Shown one piece after another: positions 56,367-64,000 of a DNA stretch of 64,000 nt; position 1 is the stretch's first letter; the number at the start of each line of letters is the position of its first letter. The notes beneath the pieces are model-generated. The model saw nothing but the letters and a program-made list of their open reading frames with translations. It searched no databases and was not told where the DNA came from. Made by a program: the position numbers and the translations under genes. The stretch is from assembly GCF_903944925.1 (NCBI RefSeq), contig NZ_CAJATU010000123.1, forward strand, positions 1 to 64,000, in the 5' to 3' direction. The DNA is from an uncultured Rhodopila sp. Lineage in GTDB: Bacteria; Pseudomonadota; Alphaproteobacteria; Acetobacterales; Acetobacteraceae.

Positions 56367-57362
56367 CTAGATGTAAACGGCGGACATGCCTCCCGCCGGA
56401 TAACGGGTTCCGGCGGCGGCGCCGGCGGGCACCGCGGCGGAGATCCGCTCGACCTCCACGGCCGTCAGAGCCACATCCAGCGCGCCGATGTTCTCGTCCA
56501 GGCGGTTGGCATGCCGGGTGCCGGGGATCGCCACCACATCCGGCCCTTGCGCCAGCAGCCATGCCAGCGTCACCTGGGACGGCGTGCAGCCCTTTTCCGC
56601 GGCGATCGTCTCGATTTTGGCAACCAGCGCCCGGTTGGTGTCGAAATTGGCTTCCTGGAAGCGCGGATGCGCGGCGCGGCGGCCGTCGATGTCGGCGAGG
56701 CTCTTGAGCGCCCCGGTCAGAAACCCGCGCCCCAACGGCGAATAGGCGACAAAGCCGATCCCGAGCTCGACGGTGGTTTTGCGGGTTTCCTCGGCCTCCT
56801 GACGGTACAGTAGCGAGTACTCGGTCTGCACCGCGGCGATCGGGTGCACGGCATGCGCCCGGCGGATGCGGTCCGGCGCGGCTTCGGACAGGCCGAGGAA
56901 GCGGACCTTGCCCTGCGCCACCAGCTTCGCCATCGCCCCGACCGTCTCCTCCACCGGCACCGCCGGATCTGCCCGGTGCTGATAATAAAGATCGATGACA
57001 TCGACGCCGAGCCGCTTCAGGCTGGCTTCGCAGGCCTCGATGACATACTCCGGGCGGCCGTTGACGCCGTTGGACTGGCCGGGGCGTTCGACCTGGCCGA
57101 ACTTGGTCGCCAGCACCACCTGATCGCGCCGGCCCTTCAGCGCCTTGCCGAGCACGCGTTCGTTATGGCCCCATCCATACATGTCCGATGAGTCGAAATG
57201 ATCGACGCCGCGGTCGATCGCATGGCGGATCAGGTCTTCGGACACCGCATCGTCGGCCGCACCGTAAATGCCCGATAGCGACATGCAGCCAAGGCCGATC
57301 GCCGATACCGACAGGCCGCCTTTGCCCAGTGGGCGGTGTTGAAGCTTCGGCTGAGCTGCCAT
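56367..57362 (-). CDS. Aldo/keto reductase
   Basis: The 331-aa TIM-barrel oxidoreductase has [51 protein letters not shown] (catalytic Asp/Tyr/Lys), YYQHRADP with the catalytic His, and [17 protein letters not shown] for NADPH. It reduces aldehydes or ketones. The substrate is not evident. It sits alone between secA and mobile-element debris. Confidence 0.92.
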   Translation of the reverse strand: MAAQPKLQHRPLGKGGLSVSAIGLGCMSLSGIYGAADDAVSEDLIRHAIDRGVDHFDSSDMYGWGHNERVLGKALKGRRDQVVLATKFGQVERPGQSNGVNGRPEYVIEACEASLKRLGVDVIDLYYQHRADPAVPVEETVGAMAKLVAQGKVRFLGLSEAAPDRIRRAHAVHPIAAVQTEYSLLYRQEAEETRKTTVELGIGFVAYSPLGRGFLTGALKSLADIDGRRAAHPRFQEANFDTNRALVAKIETIAAEKGCTPSQVTLAWLLAQGPDVVAIPGTRHANRLDENIGALDVALTAVEVERISAAVPAGAAAGTRYPAGGMSAVYI

Positions 57363-57474
57363 GGCGATCTCCGGTCATGCAAGACCCTTCATTATGGTTG
57401 GCCGGAGCCGATGGCGCCAGGGGTTAGCCGGATGCCGGCTTGGCTCCGCCAGTTTTGCCCAAATGTCGGGTAGC

Positions 57475-57775
57475 TAAGCCATTGCTGTCTTTCGCCCCCA
57501 CAGATCCCATCGTGCGGCTTTCCCGCAATGGGCTCTTCCGGCGGGTCACCCGCGGTCGTGCTCGTGCACCGAACCAGCGTTGGCGGATAACCGGCTTCGG
57601 TAGGGGGGAAGACCGTCAGCGGCTGTTCGAACCATCCCCAGATTCGTTTCGACTTCTGACTTTGCCGCCGCAGCGCATGAAGCCACAATTTAACAACGAG
57701 ATGTCGGAACCGCTCCACGGAGCGGTAATTGAACGACGCCGTAATATCCGTAGTGAAGGCCCGGATCGTCGATCA
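57475..57775 (-). pseudogene. Group II intron reverse transcriptase/maturase C-terminal remnant
   Basis: Minus-strand pieces in shifting frames read GYYGV, NYRSVERFRHLVVKLWLHALRRQSQ, then PKPVIRQRWFGARARPRV and SPLRESRTMGSVGA. These match the end of a bacterial group II intron maturase (FRxxVxxLWxxALRRRSQK) and the typical REIRTxGSVGA-like trailing segment. At least two frameshifts are present and the RT palm is missing. Confidence 0.6.
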
Positions 57776-57844
57776 GGAAGTTCCAGGCCTGATCGCCTGT
57801 TTGGCCTGTTTCCGGATGCTCTCGTCCGCAACAACAAGCGTCGT

Positions 57845-58180
57845 CGGCTCGTCAAGCGTTTCCAGCGCCTCCTCAACTGCTTCGAGGCAGAACTCAACCT
57901 CCATGCTGATCGAAACCCGCCAGGCCAGAACACCTGAGCGCACCGGACAAAAAATCGTTCTCCAGGGTCAGCTCCCCGATCTTGGCGTGCAGCGTCTTCA
58001 CATCGATGGCCGGGGACGGGTGGGATGCCGCGCCGCCCGAGCCAAAGAGGCCCGAGGCGGCTTCGACGAGATGCGCCTTCCAGGCGGTGATCTGGTTCGG
58101 AAGCATCCTACTGCTGCGCCAATTCGGCCAGCGTCTACTCGCTCTCAGGCAGAAATTCCACTTATCGGGGCTGTCCGAAT
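57845..58180 (-). pseudogene. IS3-family transposase remnants (orfA and a piece of orfB)
   Basis: About 57925-58180 encodes TLAELAQQ, a stop and shift, then PNQITAWKAHLVEAASGLFGSGG and AIDVKTLHAKIGELTLENDFLSGAL, the C-terminal part of IS3 OrfA. Immediately after it ISMEVEFCLEAVEEALETL matches an internal OrfB (DDE) segment, so the bases between were deleted. It adjoins the group II intron remnant. Confidence 0.7.
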
Positions 58181-58303
58181 TTGACCGGCCAGCTCTTCCC
58201 AAGCCCTCGCCGGCGCGATGACGCGTCGCGCCGAGTGTTCCCATCCCGCGGGCCACGGTGATGATGACGTGACATTTTTGTCGGAACGCGTCACAGTCAG
58301 CTC

Positions 58304-58972
58304 GTGAACATCCTTACGCCACCGAAGGCCAGGCTGAAGATCGAGATCGTCCACGATCTCGTCTGTCCGTGGTGTTACCTCGGTGTCCGCCGTTTGCAGC
58401 GGACGCTGCGCCGCCGGCCGGATATAGCATTCGACCTTATTTGGCGGCCCTTCCTGCTGAACCCCGATATGCCGCGCCTGGGCATGGCGCGCCCCGACTA
58501 TGTTGTCCGGAAGTTCGGCGGCGAGGATCGCGCCCGTCGCCTGTATGCAACGATCACCGATGTCGGGCGGCAGGAAGGTCTGATCTTCCGCTTCGATCGC
58601 ATCCGCCGCACGCCGTCATCCATTGATGCCCACCGGCTGGTGCGCTTTGCCGCCGGATACGGCCTTGCAGATAATCTAGTGGAAGCCCTGTTCGCAGCGC
58701 ATTTCTCGAACGGCTGCGATATCGGCGAGCACGGCGTTCTAGCCGCCGTCGCCGCTTCCTGCGGAATGGACGCGCATCTGGTTCGCGGCTTCCTCGCCTC
58801 AGACGACGAAGCCGAGGCGGTGCATGCCGACAACCTGCGGGCGCACCGCCTGGGGATCAATGGCGTGCCTTGCTTCGTCGTGGACGGCATGCATGCCATC
58901 GCCGGTGCGCAGGAGCCCGAGGTGATCGAGCGGTTGCTGGACATCGCGACGGTGGATTCGATCCGCTTCTGA
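58304..58972 (+). CDS. DsbA-family oxidoreductase (FrnE-like)
   Basis: The 222-aa thioredoxin-fold protein has KIEIVHDLVCPWCYLGVRRL with CPWC at 21-24, a long helical insert and GINGVPCFVVDGMHAIAGAQ with the cis-Pro loop. FrnE-type DsbA proteins are cytoplasmic disulfide or 2-hydroxychromene-carboxylate-isomerase-like enzymes. No signal peptide is present. Start is GTG at 58304. It lies just beyond the IS debris and may begin a transcript with the next ORF. Confidence 0.9.
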   Translation: MNILTPPKARLKIEIVHDLVCPWCYLGVRRLQRTLRRRPDIAFDLIWRPFLLNPDMPRLGMARPDYVVRKFGGEDRARRLYATITDVGRQEGLIFRFDRIRRTPSSIDAHRLVRFAAGYGLADNLVEALFAAHFSNGCDIGEHGVLAAVAASCGMDAHLVRGFLASDDEAEAVHADNLRAHRLGINGVPCFVVDGMHAIAGAQEPEVIERLLDIATVDSIRF

Positions 58973-58989
58973 CCCGGGAGCCATCCCGC

Positions 58990-59229
58990 ATGCGTTTCCT
59001 GACGCTGGTTTCACTGTGTCTTACCGCAACGGTTCCCGCCGCGCCTTTTGTGGCGTCCGAGGCGCCGTCTGGCATCGCCGGCTCAACAAATCTGGGAGCC
59101 GCCCGCATGATCCCCGACGCTGGTCCGCTCGGCCGGCCTGGAATCCCGTTCGAGCAGTTCGTCGCGGAGAAGCTGGAAGCCCTGGCGGGATTAAGCCAGC
59201 AGTTCATGAATCCGGGCGTCGGACTGTAG
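58990..59229 (+). CDS. Small exported protein of unknown function
   Basis: The 79-aa product has a signal-like start (MRFLTLVSLCLTATVPAAPF) and a Gly/Ala/Pro-rich body ending FMNPGVGL. GGGAG lies 8 nt before the ATG, and the gene follows the DsbA-like gene by 17 nt. No family was recognised. The opposite strand has a competing frame, so the call is tentative. Confidence 0.4.
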   Translation: MRFLTLVSLCLTATVPAAPFVASEAPSGIAGSTNLGAARMIPDAGPLGRPGIPFEQFVAEKLEALAGLSQQFMNPGVGL

Positions 59230-59523
59230 CCGAACACCAGATCGTCCGGGCCGTTGGGTACGAAGTGATCTCCCGGATCGATCACGGTATCGGCGGCGGT
59301 GAAGGTAGAGTTCATGCTGGTCTGCGCATTGGGGCTGCCGTTCGTCGTGTGGGCGGCATAGACGGCCGACATTTCCCCGGGCTGACACGTTGTCGTCTGA
59401 CCGGTGGGCGGGGTGACGGTGCCCATGGAGTGCCACATCCCATAGCCGACGACGCTCGTCGGCGTGGTAGCCGCTGACGGCTGGCCGACAAGTTTGAGGT
59501 TGCCGCTTTCGACATCAACCTAC
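59230..59523 (-). other. Orphan coding-like fragment
   Basis: A minus-strand frame opening directly after a stop near 59524 reads VVGYGMWHSMGTVTPP, then CQPGEMSAVYAAH and DPGDHFVPNGPDDLVFGY. The composition looks protein-like, but there is no start and no recognised family. It is probably the remnant of a 5'-truncated gene. Confidence 0.35.
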
Positions 59524-59564
59524 AAAACGATAGTAGCGGGGGTCGGCGGCCTGGCTGCGAGGGG

Positions 59565-60212
59565 CTACGCCGCCGGTGTCGGCTTGCGCGCAGCCCACTC
59601 CTCCACGCTGATCCGCGGCAGGTCGAACCGGTCCGTCACCCGCGAATACCAGCCGCCGCCATGCATGCGGCCAATCAGGTCGAGCTTCGGCGTGTCGATA
59701 TAGCAGCGGTCCTTGTCCAGCACGCAGTCGTCGCGCACATAGACCGCCAGTACCTTGCCGAGGATCACCGAGCGGTCGATCCCGACATCGACGATCACGA
59801 GGCGCTCGCATTCCATCGAGACCGGGGCTTCGGCGATCCGCGGCGGCTTGACGTGCAGCGACGGCGCGGTGGTCAGGCCGGCTTCCTTGAGTTCGTTCAC
59901 GCCCTTGGGGAAATCAATGGCGGTGATGTTCATCGGCTCGGCCAATTCGAAGCTGACGAGGTTGACGACGAACTGCCCAGTGCGGCGGATATTGCCGCCG
60001 GTGTCTTTCGCATCGCCAGGCGCCCGGCCGCCGATGCCGATGGCGACGATTGGCGGGTCGCCGGAGACGGCGTTGAAAAAGGAGAACGGAGCGGCATTGA
60101 TCGTTCCGTCGGTATCTTGCGTCGTCACCCAGGCGATCGGGCGCGGGCCGATGGTGGCCACGAGCAGCTTGTACATGTCCTTGCTGGTGGAGGTGGCGAA
60201 ATCGAACAGCAT
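59565..60212 (-). CDS. Flavin reductase family protein (FMN-binding split barrel)
   Basis: The 215-aa protein has YKLLVATIGPRPIAWVTTQDTDGTINAAPFSFFNAVSGDPPIVAIGI, the FMN-binding start of the flavin reductase-like domain, then GQFVVNLVSFELAEPMN and a C-terminal GRMHGGGWYSR. It would bind FMN and reduce it, or act as an oxidoreductase on unknown substrates. The gene stands alone. Confidence 0.9.
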   Translation of the reverse strand: MLFDFATSTSKDMYKLLVATIGPRPIAWVTTQDTDGTINAAPFSFFNAVSGDPPIVAIGIGGRAPGDAKDTGGNIRRTGQFVVNLVSFELAEPMNITAIDFPKGVNELKEAGLTTAPSLHVKPPRIAEAPVSMECERLVIVDVGIDRSVILGKVLAVYVRDDCVLDKDRCYIDTPKLDLIGRMHGGGWYSRVTDRFDLPRISVEEWAARKPTPAA

Positions 60213-61161
60213 TTGTGTCCTCGGCGTTTATTTGACGTGAGCGTTACCCGCCGGTGCGATGGCTGTCCAGGTAATCGACGAATGTTGGTTGGGGCCGGAT
60301 CGAGCCTGATATACCCCCGTCACGATAAATCAACGGAATCGGCCGGAAGGGGTCATCGGCGCTGGCGGTGGCCCCCGCGGATTTCCAGCGATCAGAGACG
60401 TCTTCCTTACGCCGCCCTTTGCGTGACGATGAAGCCGGCGGCTGCGCTCCGCAGTGGTTGCACCGTTTCGAGGTCCTGCAACTCACCCGCGGTGGAACTC
60501 GCGTCTTCAGCTGCATTGCCGGCACCCGCAAAGTTATGGACCAGATAGAGGAACGGCTGTTCGCGGCGTCCCGCCGGCTTGGGCCGATTGATGTATGCCC
60601 GCCTGACAAGAGTCAGGACGACCGGGTGGCGCAGGAATATTGGCTAATCACCAAGACGATGAGTAGCAGCTTTACTTGGAATTTATGGCCGGAGCGAATC
60701 CCTGCTCCAGGGGCATGTTCCGGTTCCCGGCCCGGTGCGGCGTGCCGGCGGGAAACCCCGAGAAATCCGCCGCCCCTGGCGGAATCTCGAGAGTCTTCGT
60801 CAGGAATTGCGGAACGCCCCGCCGGCATCGCAACGCATTATTTGCGGCATCGCATTGAAGTGCATTTAGTTTCTATGGAAAAGCAATGTATTCAATGAAA
60901 ATATCGTCAATCTCAAATAACACCTCAGTGCGGGACTAGAAACGAATATGGGCGGCCTGAAGTCGGATTCGCCTGACAAGAGGCATTGGCTCACCGCCGG
61001 TTTCTAAAGTGAGGCGCAGGCATGGGCCATGGAGCGTGTCAAAACCGAGACCTGTCGGACGAAACGCATCCCCATCGCAAAATCCTCTCCAGTACGATGC
61101 TTTATCATATTATTTAGATTTCCCGCTTTGGCGATTCTATATCCAAAAATGCCAAATCATA
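60213..61161. other. Long stretch without supported gene
   Basis: On the minus strand at 60244-60340 a frame ends PLIYRDGG then PQPTFVDYLDSHR, which looks like the C-terminus of a lost gene. On the plus strand around 60440-60620 a frame with FEVLQLTRGGTRVF and QIEERLFAASRRLGP also looks coding. Neither has a start or a known family. From about 60890 the sequence becomes AT-rich toward the promoter at 61162. Confidence 0.4.
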
Positions 61162-61189
61162 TTGACATAGCTACGAACTAACTTATTAT
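61162..61189 (+). promoter_or_regulatory. Sigma70-like promoter of the surface-protein gene
   Basis: TTGACA (61162-61167), a 16-bp spacer and TATTAT (61184-61189) sit in an AT-rich region. The -10 box covers the ATG at 61188, so transcription should begin near 61196 and translation at the next in-frame ATG, 61215. Confidence 0.6.
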
Positions 61190-61214
61190 GACACCATATC
61201 GTGGAATAACGTCC

Positions 61215-64000
61215 ATGTACATTGCGTACACAAACAGTTGGGCCTCCGCAATCTCAGGGGATTGGATAACGGCAACCGACTGGACTGCCGGCGCCCCTCC
61301 GTCGGCAAGCGACAGAGTGCAGATCGCCGCGGACGGATCGTACACGCTCACGATCTCCTCGCTCGCCGTTGTCGACTCTCTGACGCTCGATGCGCCCGGC
61401 GCCACGATCGCCGATTACGGCACGCTGACTTTGGGCGGCGAGCTTTCCCTGCTCGCCGGTAGCTTTGACCTGAACGGCGCGGTCGCCGGCGGAGTGATCC
61501 GGGATCCCGGCTCCACGTTGATTTCGCAGGCGGGCACGCTCGAAGGTGTCACCTACCAGGGCGTGCTGACCCTCTCGGGTTGGTATCGGTCCCTGTTCGT
61601 TGAGGGCGGGCTGACGCTCCAGGCAGCCGATGGTAGCCCCGGCAGCATCGACCTGTCGGGAGCGACCTATAGCGGCATCTCGATATTGGACAGCGAGACG
61701 CTGGATAATGCGACCCTGAACTTCGGCGGCGGCTACGGTGACTCACTCACTTCCGGCACCGGCTACGACACCGGCCACACGCTGACGCTGGGCAGCGGCC
61801 TCACCGTCAACGTCAACGGTGGCAGCGATTATCTCGGCTACAACGACTGGACAACCTACATCTTCGATGGCGGCGACACGCTGACCAATGCCGGCGCGAT
61901 CAATGTCAGCGCCGGCTGGCTGTACGTATACTATGGTACCTTCAACAACACCGGCGGCATCGACATCAGCGGCGGCGGGCTGGACGTTCTTAGCGGAACC
62001 GCGTTCGACAACAGCGGCAGCATCACCGTCAACGGCGGCGCGCTGGACATCAATGGCGTGCTGAACAATGCCGGCGGGACTCTGACACTCGGCAACACGG
62101 CGGGCAGCGTCTCACTGAACGGCACGATCGCCGGCGGTGTGATCCAGGGCACGGGCGCGGCGCTCAGTGGTGGCACGCTGTCGGGGGTCACCTACCAGGG
62201 CGTGCTGGCGTTGGGGGGCGGATACCAGTCCCTGTTCATCGAGGATGGCCTGACGCTTCGGGCGGCGGACGGCGTCAACCCGGGCAGCATCGACCTGTCG
62301 GGAGCTTGGTACAGCGGCATCGCGGTATTGGACAGCGAGACGCTGGACAATGCGACGCTGAACTTCGGCGGCAGTTTCGCAAACTCCCTCGTCTCCGGCA
62401 CCGGCAACGACAGCGGCAACACGCTGACCCTGGGCAGCGGCTTCACCGTTAACGTCAACGGCGGCACCGACTTCCTCGGTTATCGGGACTGGTCGTACTA
62501 CACCAACGACGCCGGCGACACGCTGATCAACGCCGGGGCGATCAATATCAGCGCCGGCGGGCTGTATAACTACTACGGCACCTTCGACAACACCGGCAGC
62601 ATCGACATCACCGGCGGCGTGCTGGAGATCCTCAGCGGCACGACGTTCGACAACACCGGCAGCATCACCATCAGCGCCGGCGGGCTGTATAACTACTACG
62701 GCACCTTCGACAACACCGGCAGCATCGACATCACCGGCGGCGTGCTGGAGATCCTCAGCGGCACGACGTTCGACAACACCGGCGGCATCACCATCGGCGG
62801 CGGCGGGGCGCTGGTCATCGACAGCGGCGCGACGCTGCAAGGCCTCAACGGCATTAGCCTCAGCGGCGGCTCGCTGACGTTCAACGGCATTCTCGACAAC
62901 ACCGGCGAGACGTTGGATCTCGGCGCCGGCTCGGTCTGGAGCGGGCTGAACTTCAGCACGATCCTGGGCGGCACGATCACCGGCGCCGGCCTCGGCCTGA
63001 CGCATGGCAGTACCTTCGAAGGTGTCGCAGTGCTGGGCGGTCTGACATTGAACAACGCCTACCTGGCGCTGAGCAACGGCAGCACGGTGGAGGACCCCAC
63101 CGGCACGGCGCCCGGCAGCATCACGCTGAACAACAGCACGCTGGAACTCGACAACCCCGGGACCGTCGCCAACCGCATCACGCTGAACAACGGCAACCTG
63201 GATTTCGTCAGCGGGGCGGCGGCCTCGCAGCCGATCTTGGCCACCGGCGTCGATGCAAGCGGCACCGCGCTGGGTGGCGGTGCAAGCGATCCGAACTGGA
63301 GCGTCGATGTCACCGGCGCACCGGCTGTCGTGCTGAGCAACCTCTATTGGGGGTGGTTGCCCGACAACGCCAGTTCGGCCTGGATCGGGGCCTATGACGC
63401 CGTCTGGGGCGAGCCCCCGGCACCCTATACGTTCTCGGAGACGTTCAATCTCGGCACGCTCGATCCCGCCGCCGCCGTCATCTCGGGGTGGCTGCTGGCG
63501 GACGATAGCGGCTATGTCAGCGTCAACGGGCATCAGCTCAGCGGCATCGCCGGATTGTGGGGCGGCGGCACTCCGTTCACGCTGACCGACATCAACGGCT
63601 GGCTGAACCCCGGCGCCAACACGATCAGCATTACGCTGACCAGTTCCGACAATTACTTCGAGGGTGTCCGCGCCGCTTTCACGCTGCTGCAGCCGCAGGT
63701 CATCGCCGCGGGCACATTGATCAGCGGCTACGGCAACATCGGCGACAATCCCAATGGCCATGGGGTTGTGGTTATCGACAACCAGGGGACGATCGACGCC
63801 AACCAAAGCGGACAATCGCTTAACGTCAATCCGACCGTGTTCGTCAATGACGGCCTGATCGAGGCCGAGAACGGCGGCAACCTCTATGTCAACTGGGGCC
63901 AGTTGCAGGCCTGGACGAACGCGGCCGCCGGCACCGTTTCGGTGGTCAACGGAAACGCCTACCTGGGTGGTTACTTCAGCAATCAGGGTGTCATTCGCAC
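61215..64000 (+). CDS. Giant repetitive surface/adhesin-like protein, N-terminal part (runs off window)
   Basis: The frame is open from 61215 to the edge (928 codons). The N-terminus lacks a classical signal and contains WITATDWTAGAPPSASDRVQIAADGSYTLTISS, the opening of large beta-strand-repeat adhesins secreted by type I or two-partner systems. Most of the rest is Gly/Asn/Thr-rich strand repeats (DNTGSI, TLTLGSG, SGGVL) that should form a parallel beta-helix. A repeat of 213 residues begins at GVTYQGVL (first copy 61545, second 62184). A 41-residue unit is duplicated in tandem at 62549-62794. Near 63420-63680 a lectin-like segment has SGWLLADDSGYVSVNGHQL and WLNPGANTISI. The C-terminal secretion signal lies outside the window. 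Confidence 0.8.
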   Translation, partial: MYIAYTNSWASAISGDWITATDWTAGAPPSASDRVQIAADGSYTLTISSLAVVDSLTLDAPGATIADYGTLTLGGELSLLAGSFDLNGAVAGGVIRDPGSTLISQAGTLEGVTYQGVLTLSGWYRSLFVEGGLTLQAADGSPGSIDLSGATYSGISILDSETLDNATLNFGGGYGDSLTSGTGYDTGHTLTLGSGLTVNVNGGSDYLGYNDWTTYIFDGGDTLTNAGAINVSAGWLYVYYGTFNNTGGIDISGGGLDVLSGTAFDNSGSITVNGGALDINGVLNNAGGTLTLGNTAGSVSLNGTIAGGVIQGTGAALSGGTLSGVTYQGVLALGGGYQSLFIEDGLTLRAADGVNPGSIDLSGAWYSGIAVLDSETLDNATLNFGGSFANSLVSGTGNDSGNTLTLGSGFTVNVNGGTDFLGYRDWSYYTNDAGDTLINAGAINISAGGLYNYYGTFDNTGSIDITGGVLEILSGTTFDNTGSITISAGGLYNYYGTFDNTGSIDITGGVLEILSGTTFDNTGGITIGGGGALVIDSGATLQGLNGISLSGGSLTFNGILDNTGETLDLGAGSVWSGLNFSTILGGTITGAGLGLTHGSTFEGVAVLGGLTLNNAYLALSNGSTVEDPTGTAPGSITLNNSTLELDNPGTVANRITLNNGNLDFVSGAAASQPILATGVDASGTALGGGASDPNWSVDVTGAPAVVLSNLYWGWLPDNASSAWIGAYDAVWGEPPAPYTFSETFNLGTLDPAAAVISGWLLADDSGYVSVNGHQLSGIAGLWGGGTPFTLTDINGWLNPGANTISITLTSSDNYFEGVRAAFTLLQPQVIAAGTLISGYGNIGDNPNGHGVVVIDNQGTIDANQSGQSLNVNPTVFVNDGLIEAENGGNLYVNWGQLQAWTNAAAGTVSVVNGNAYLGGYFSNQGVIR
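61545..62794 (+). repeat. Long and tandem repeats in the surface-protein gene
   Basis: Two copies of a 639-bp module start at about 61545 and 62184 (GTC ACC TAC CAG GGC GTG in each). Within the second module a 123-bp unit is directly duplicated (from 62549 and 62672) with almost no differences, indicating recent slippage or unequal exchange. Confidence 0.8.

Noticed and set aside
61188-61190. ATG at 61188 as start of the surface protein
   Set aside because: It lies inside the -10 box of the only good promoter, so an mRNA starting there could not include it. The ATG at 61215 is in frame and downstream.
61545-62794. Possible CRISPR-like repeat array
   Set aside because: The repeats are long, in frame and encode beta-helix residues, with no short repeats separated by unique spacers.
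62112-63815. A 567-codon minus-strand frame opposite the surface protein
   Set aside because: It is low-complexity (AAGVVE, DGDA repeats) and mirrors the repeat DNA of the real gene. It has no ribosome site or domain.

Overview
The window is GC-rich chromosomal DNA of an alphaproteobacterium. Gene content and protein style (SucA of about 955 aa, a CPA1 antiporter, Tat-exported binding protein, frequent ATGA/TGATG overlaps) point to Rhodospirillales, most likely Acetobacteraceae. This placement is inferred from the look of the proteins, not from a search. No rRNA, phage, plasmid origin or CRISPR array is visible. Housekeeping blocks alternate with accessory stretches full of broken genes and transposon debris.

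Layout. 1-140: left-edge remnant of an insertion sequence that recurs at 52.7-53.3 kb. 0.6-4.5 kb (minus): envelope-glycan cluster with a DUF2064 protein, a polytopic glycosyltransferase, a radical SAM/SPASM protein and a GT2 enzyme. 4.8-6.7 kb (minus): membrane cytochrome b, exported molybdopterin oxidoreductase and a PRC-barrel protein. 6.9-9.35 kb (minus): a DoxX-DoxX-NDH2 fusion behind a truncated DoxX-like ORF. 9.6-11.1 kb: exported DUF1223 protein and a nucleoside phosphorylase pseudogene. 11.3-15.9 kb (minus): complete branched-chain amino-acid-type ABC operon. 16-17.3 kb: acetate kinase fragment and DUF4336 protein. 17.5-23.7 kb: ion transport and membrane genes (CPA1, CaCA, DUF2254, PhoD-like, HPP). 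24.2-26.0 kb: MarR regulator with a palindromic operator, divergent from a six-Asp-box protein and a MoaD/ThiS-like protein. 26.2-28.3 kb: Phd/PIN toxin-antitoxin pair, 5'-truncated arsC, intact acr3. 28.3-31.0 kb: MITE-like element, IS110 debris, 16-bp inverted repeat, MFS gene split by an amber codon.

31.0-38.6 kb is a sulfur/persulfide island. A BigR/SqrR-type repressor with the two sensing cysteines faces a truncated sulfide:quinone oxidoreductase gene. One arm carries rhodanese, RND adaptor, RND pump and rhodanese; the other carries two small DUF2892 membrane proteins, an AhpD-like protein and a tandem rhodanese. 38.6-39.8 kb holds a LysR pseudogene and a ParD antitoxin with a toxin stub. 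39.7-40.7 kb is a D-cysteine desulfhydrase/cysteate lyase-type enzyme.

40.7-47.3 kb (minus) is the 2-oxoglutarate dehydrogenase operon sucA-sucB-lpd, with pdxA 3 nt behind lpd. 47.6 kb has a tRNA-Val(GAC)-like gene with poor acceptor pairing. 47.7-52.5 kb (minus) holds ychF, pth, rplY, trmJ and cysS. 53.5-57.4 kb (minus) holds secA and an aldo/keto reductase. 57.4-58.2 kb is a graveyard of group II intron maturase and IS3 pieces. 58.3-60.2 kb has a DsbA/FrnE-type oxidoreductase, a small exported ORF and a flavin reductase. From 61.2 kb to the right edge runs the start of a giant repetitive surface protein behind a near-consensus promoter.

The strongest themes are gene decay (at least ten broken genes, several ending at apparent deletion joins), thiol/persulfide chemistry (rhodaneses, BigR, SQR remnant, AhpD, DsbA, MoaD-like) and membrane redox enzymes.
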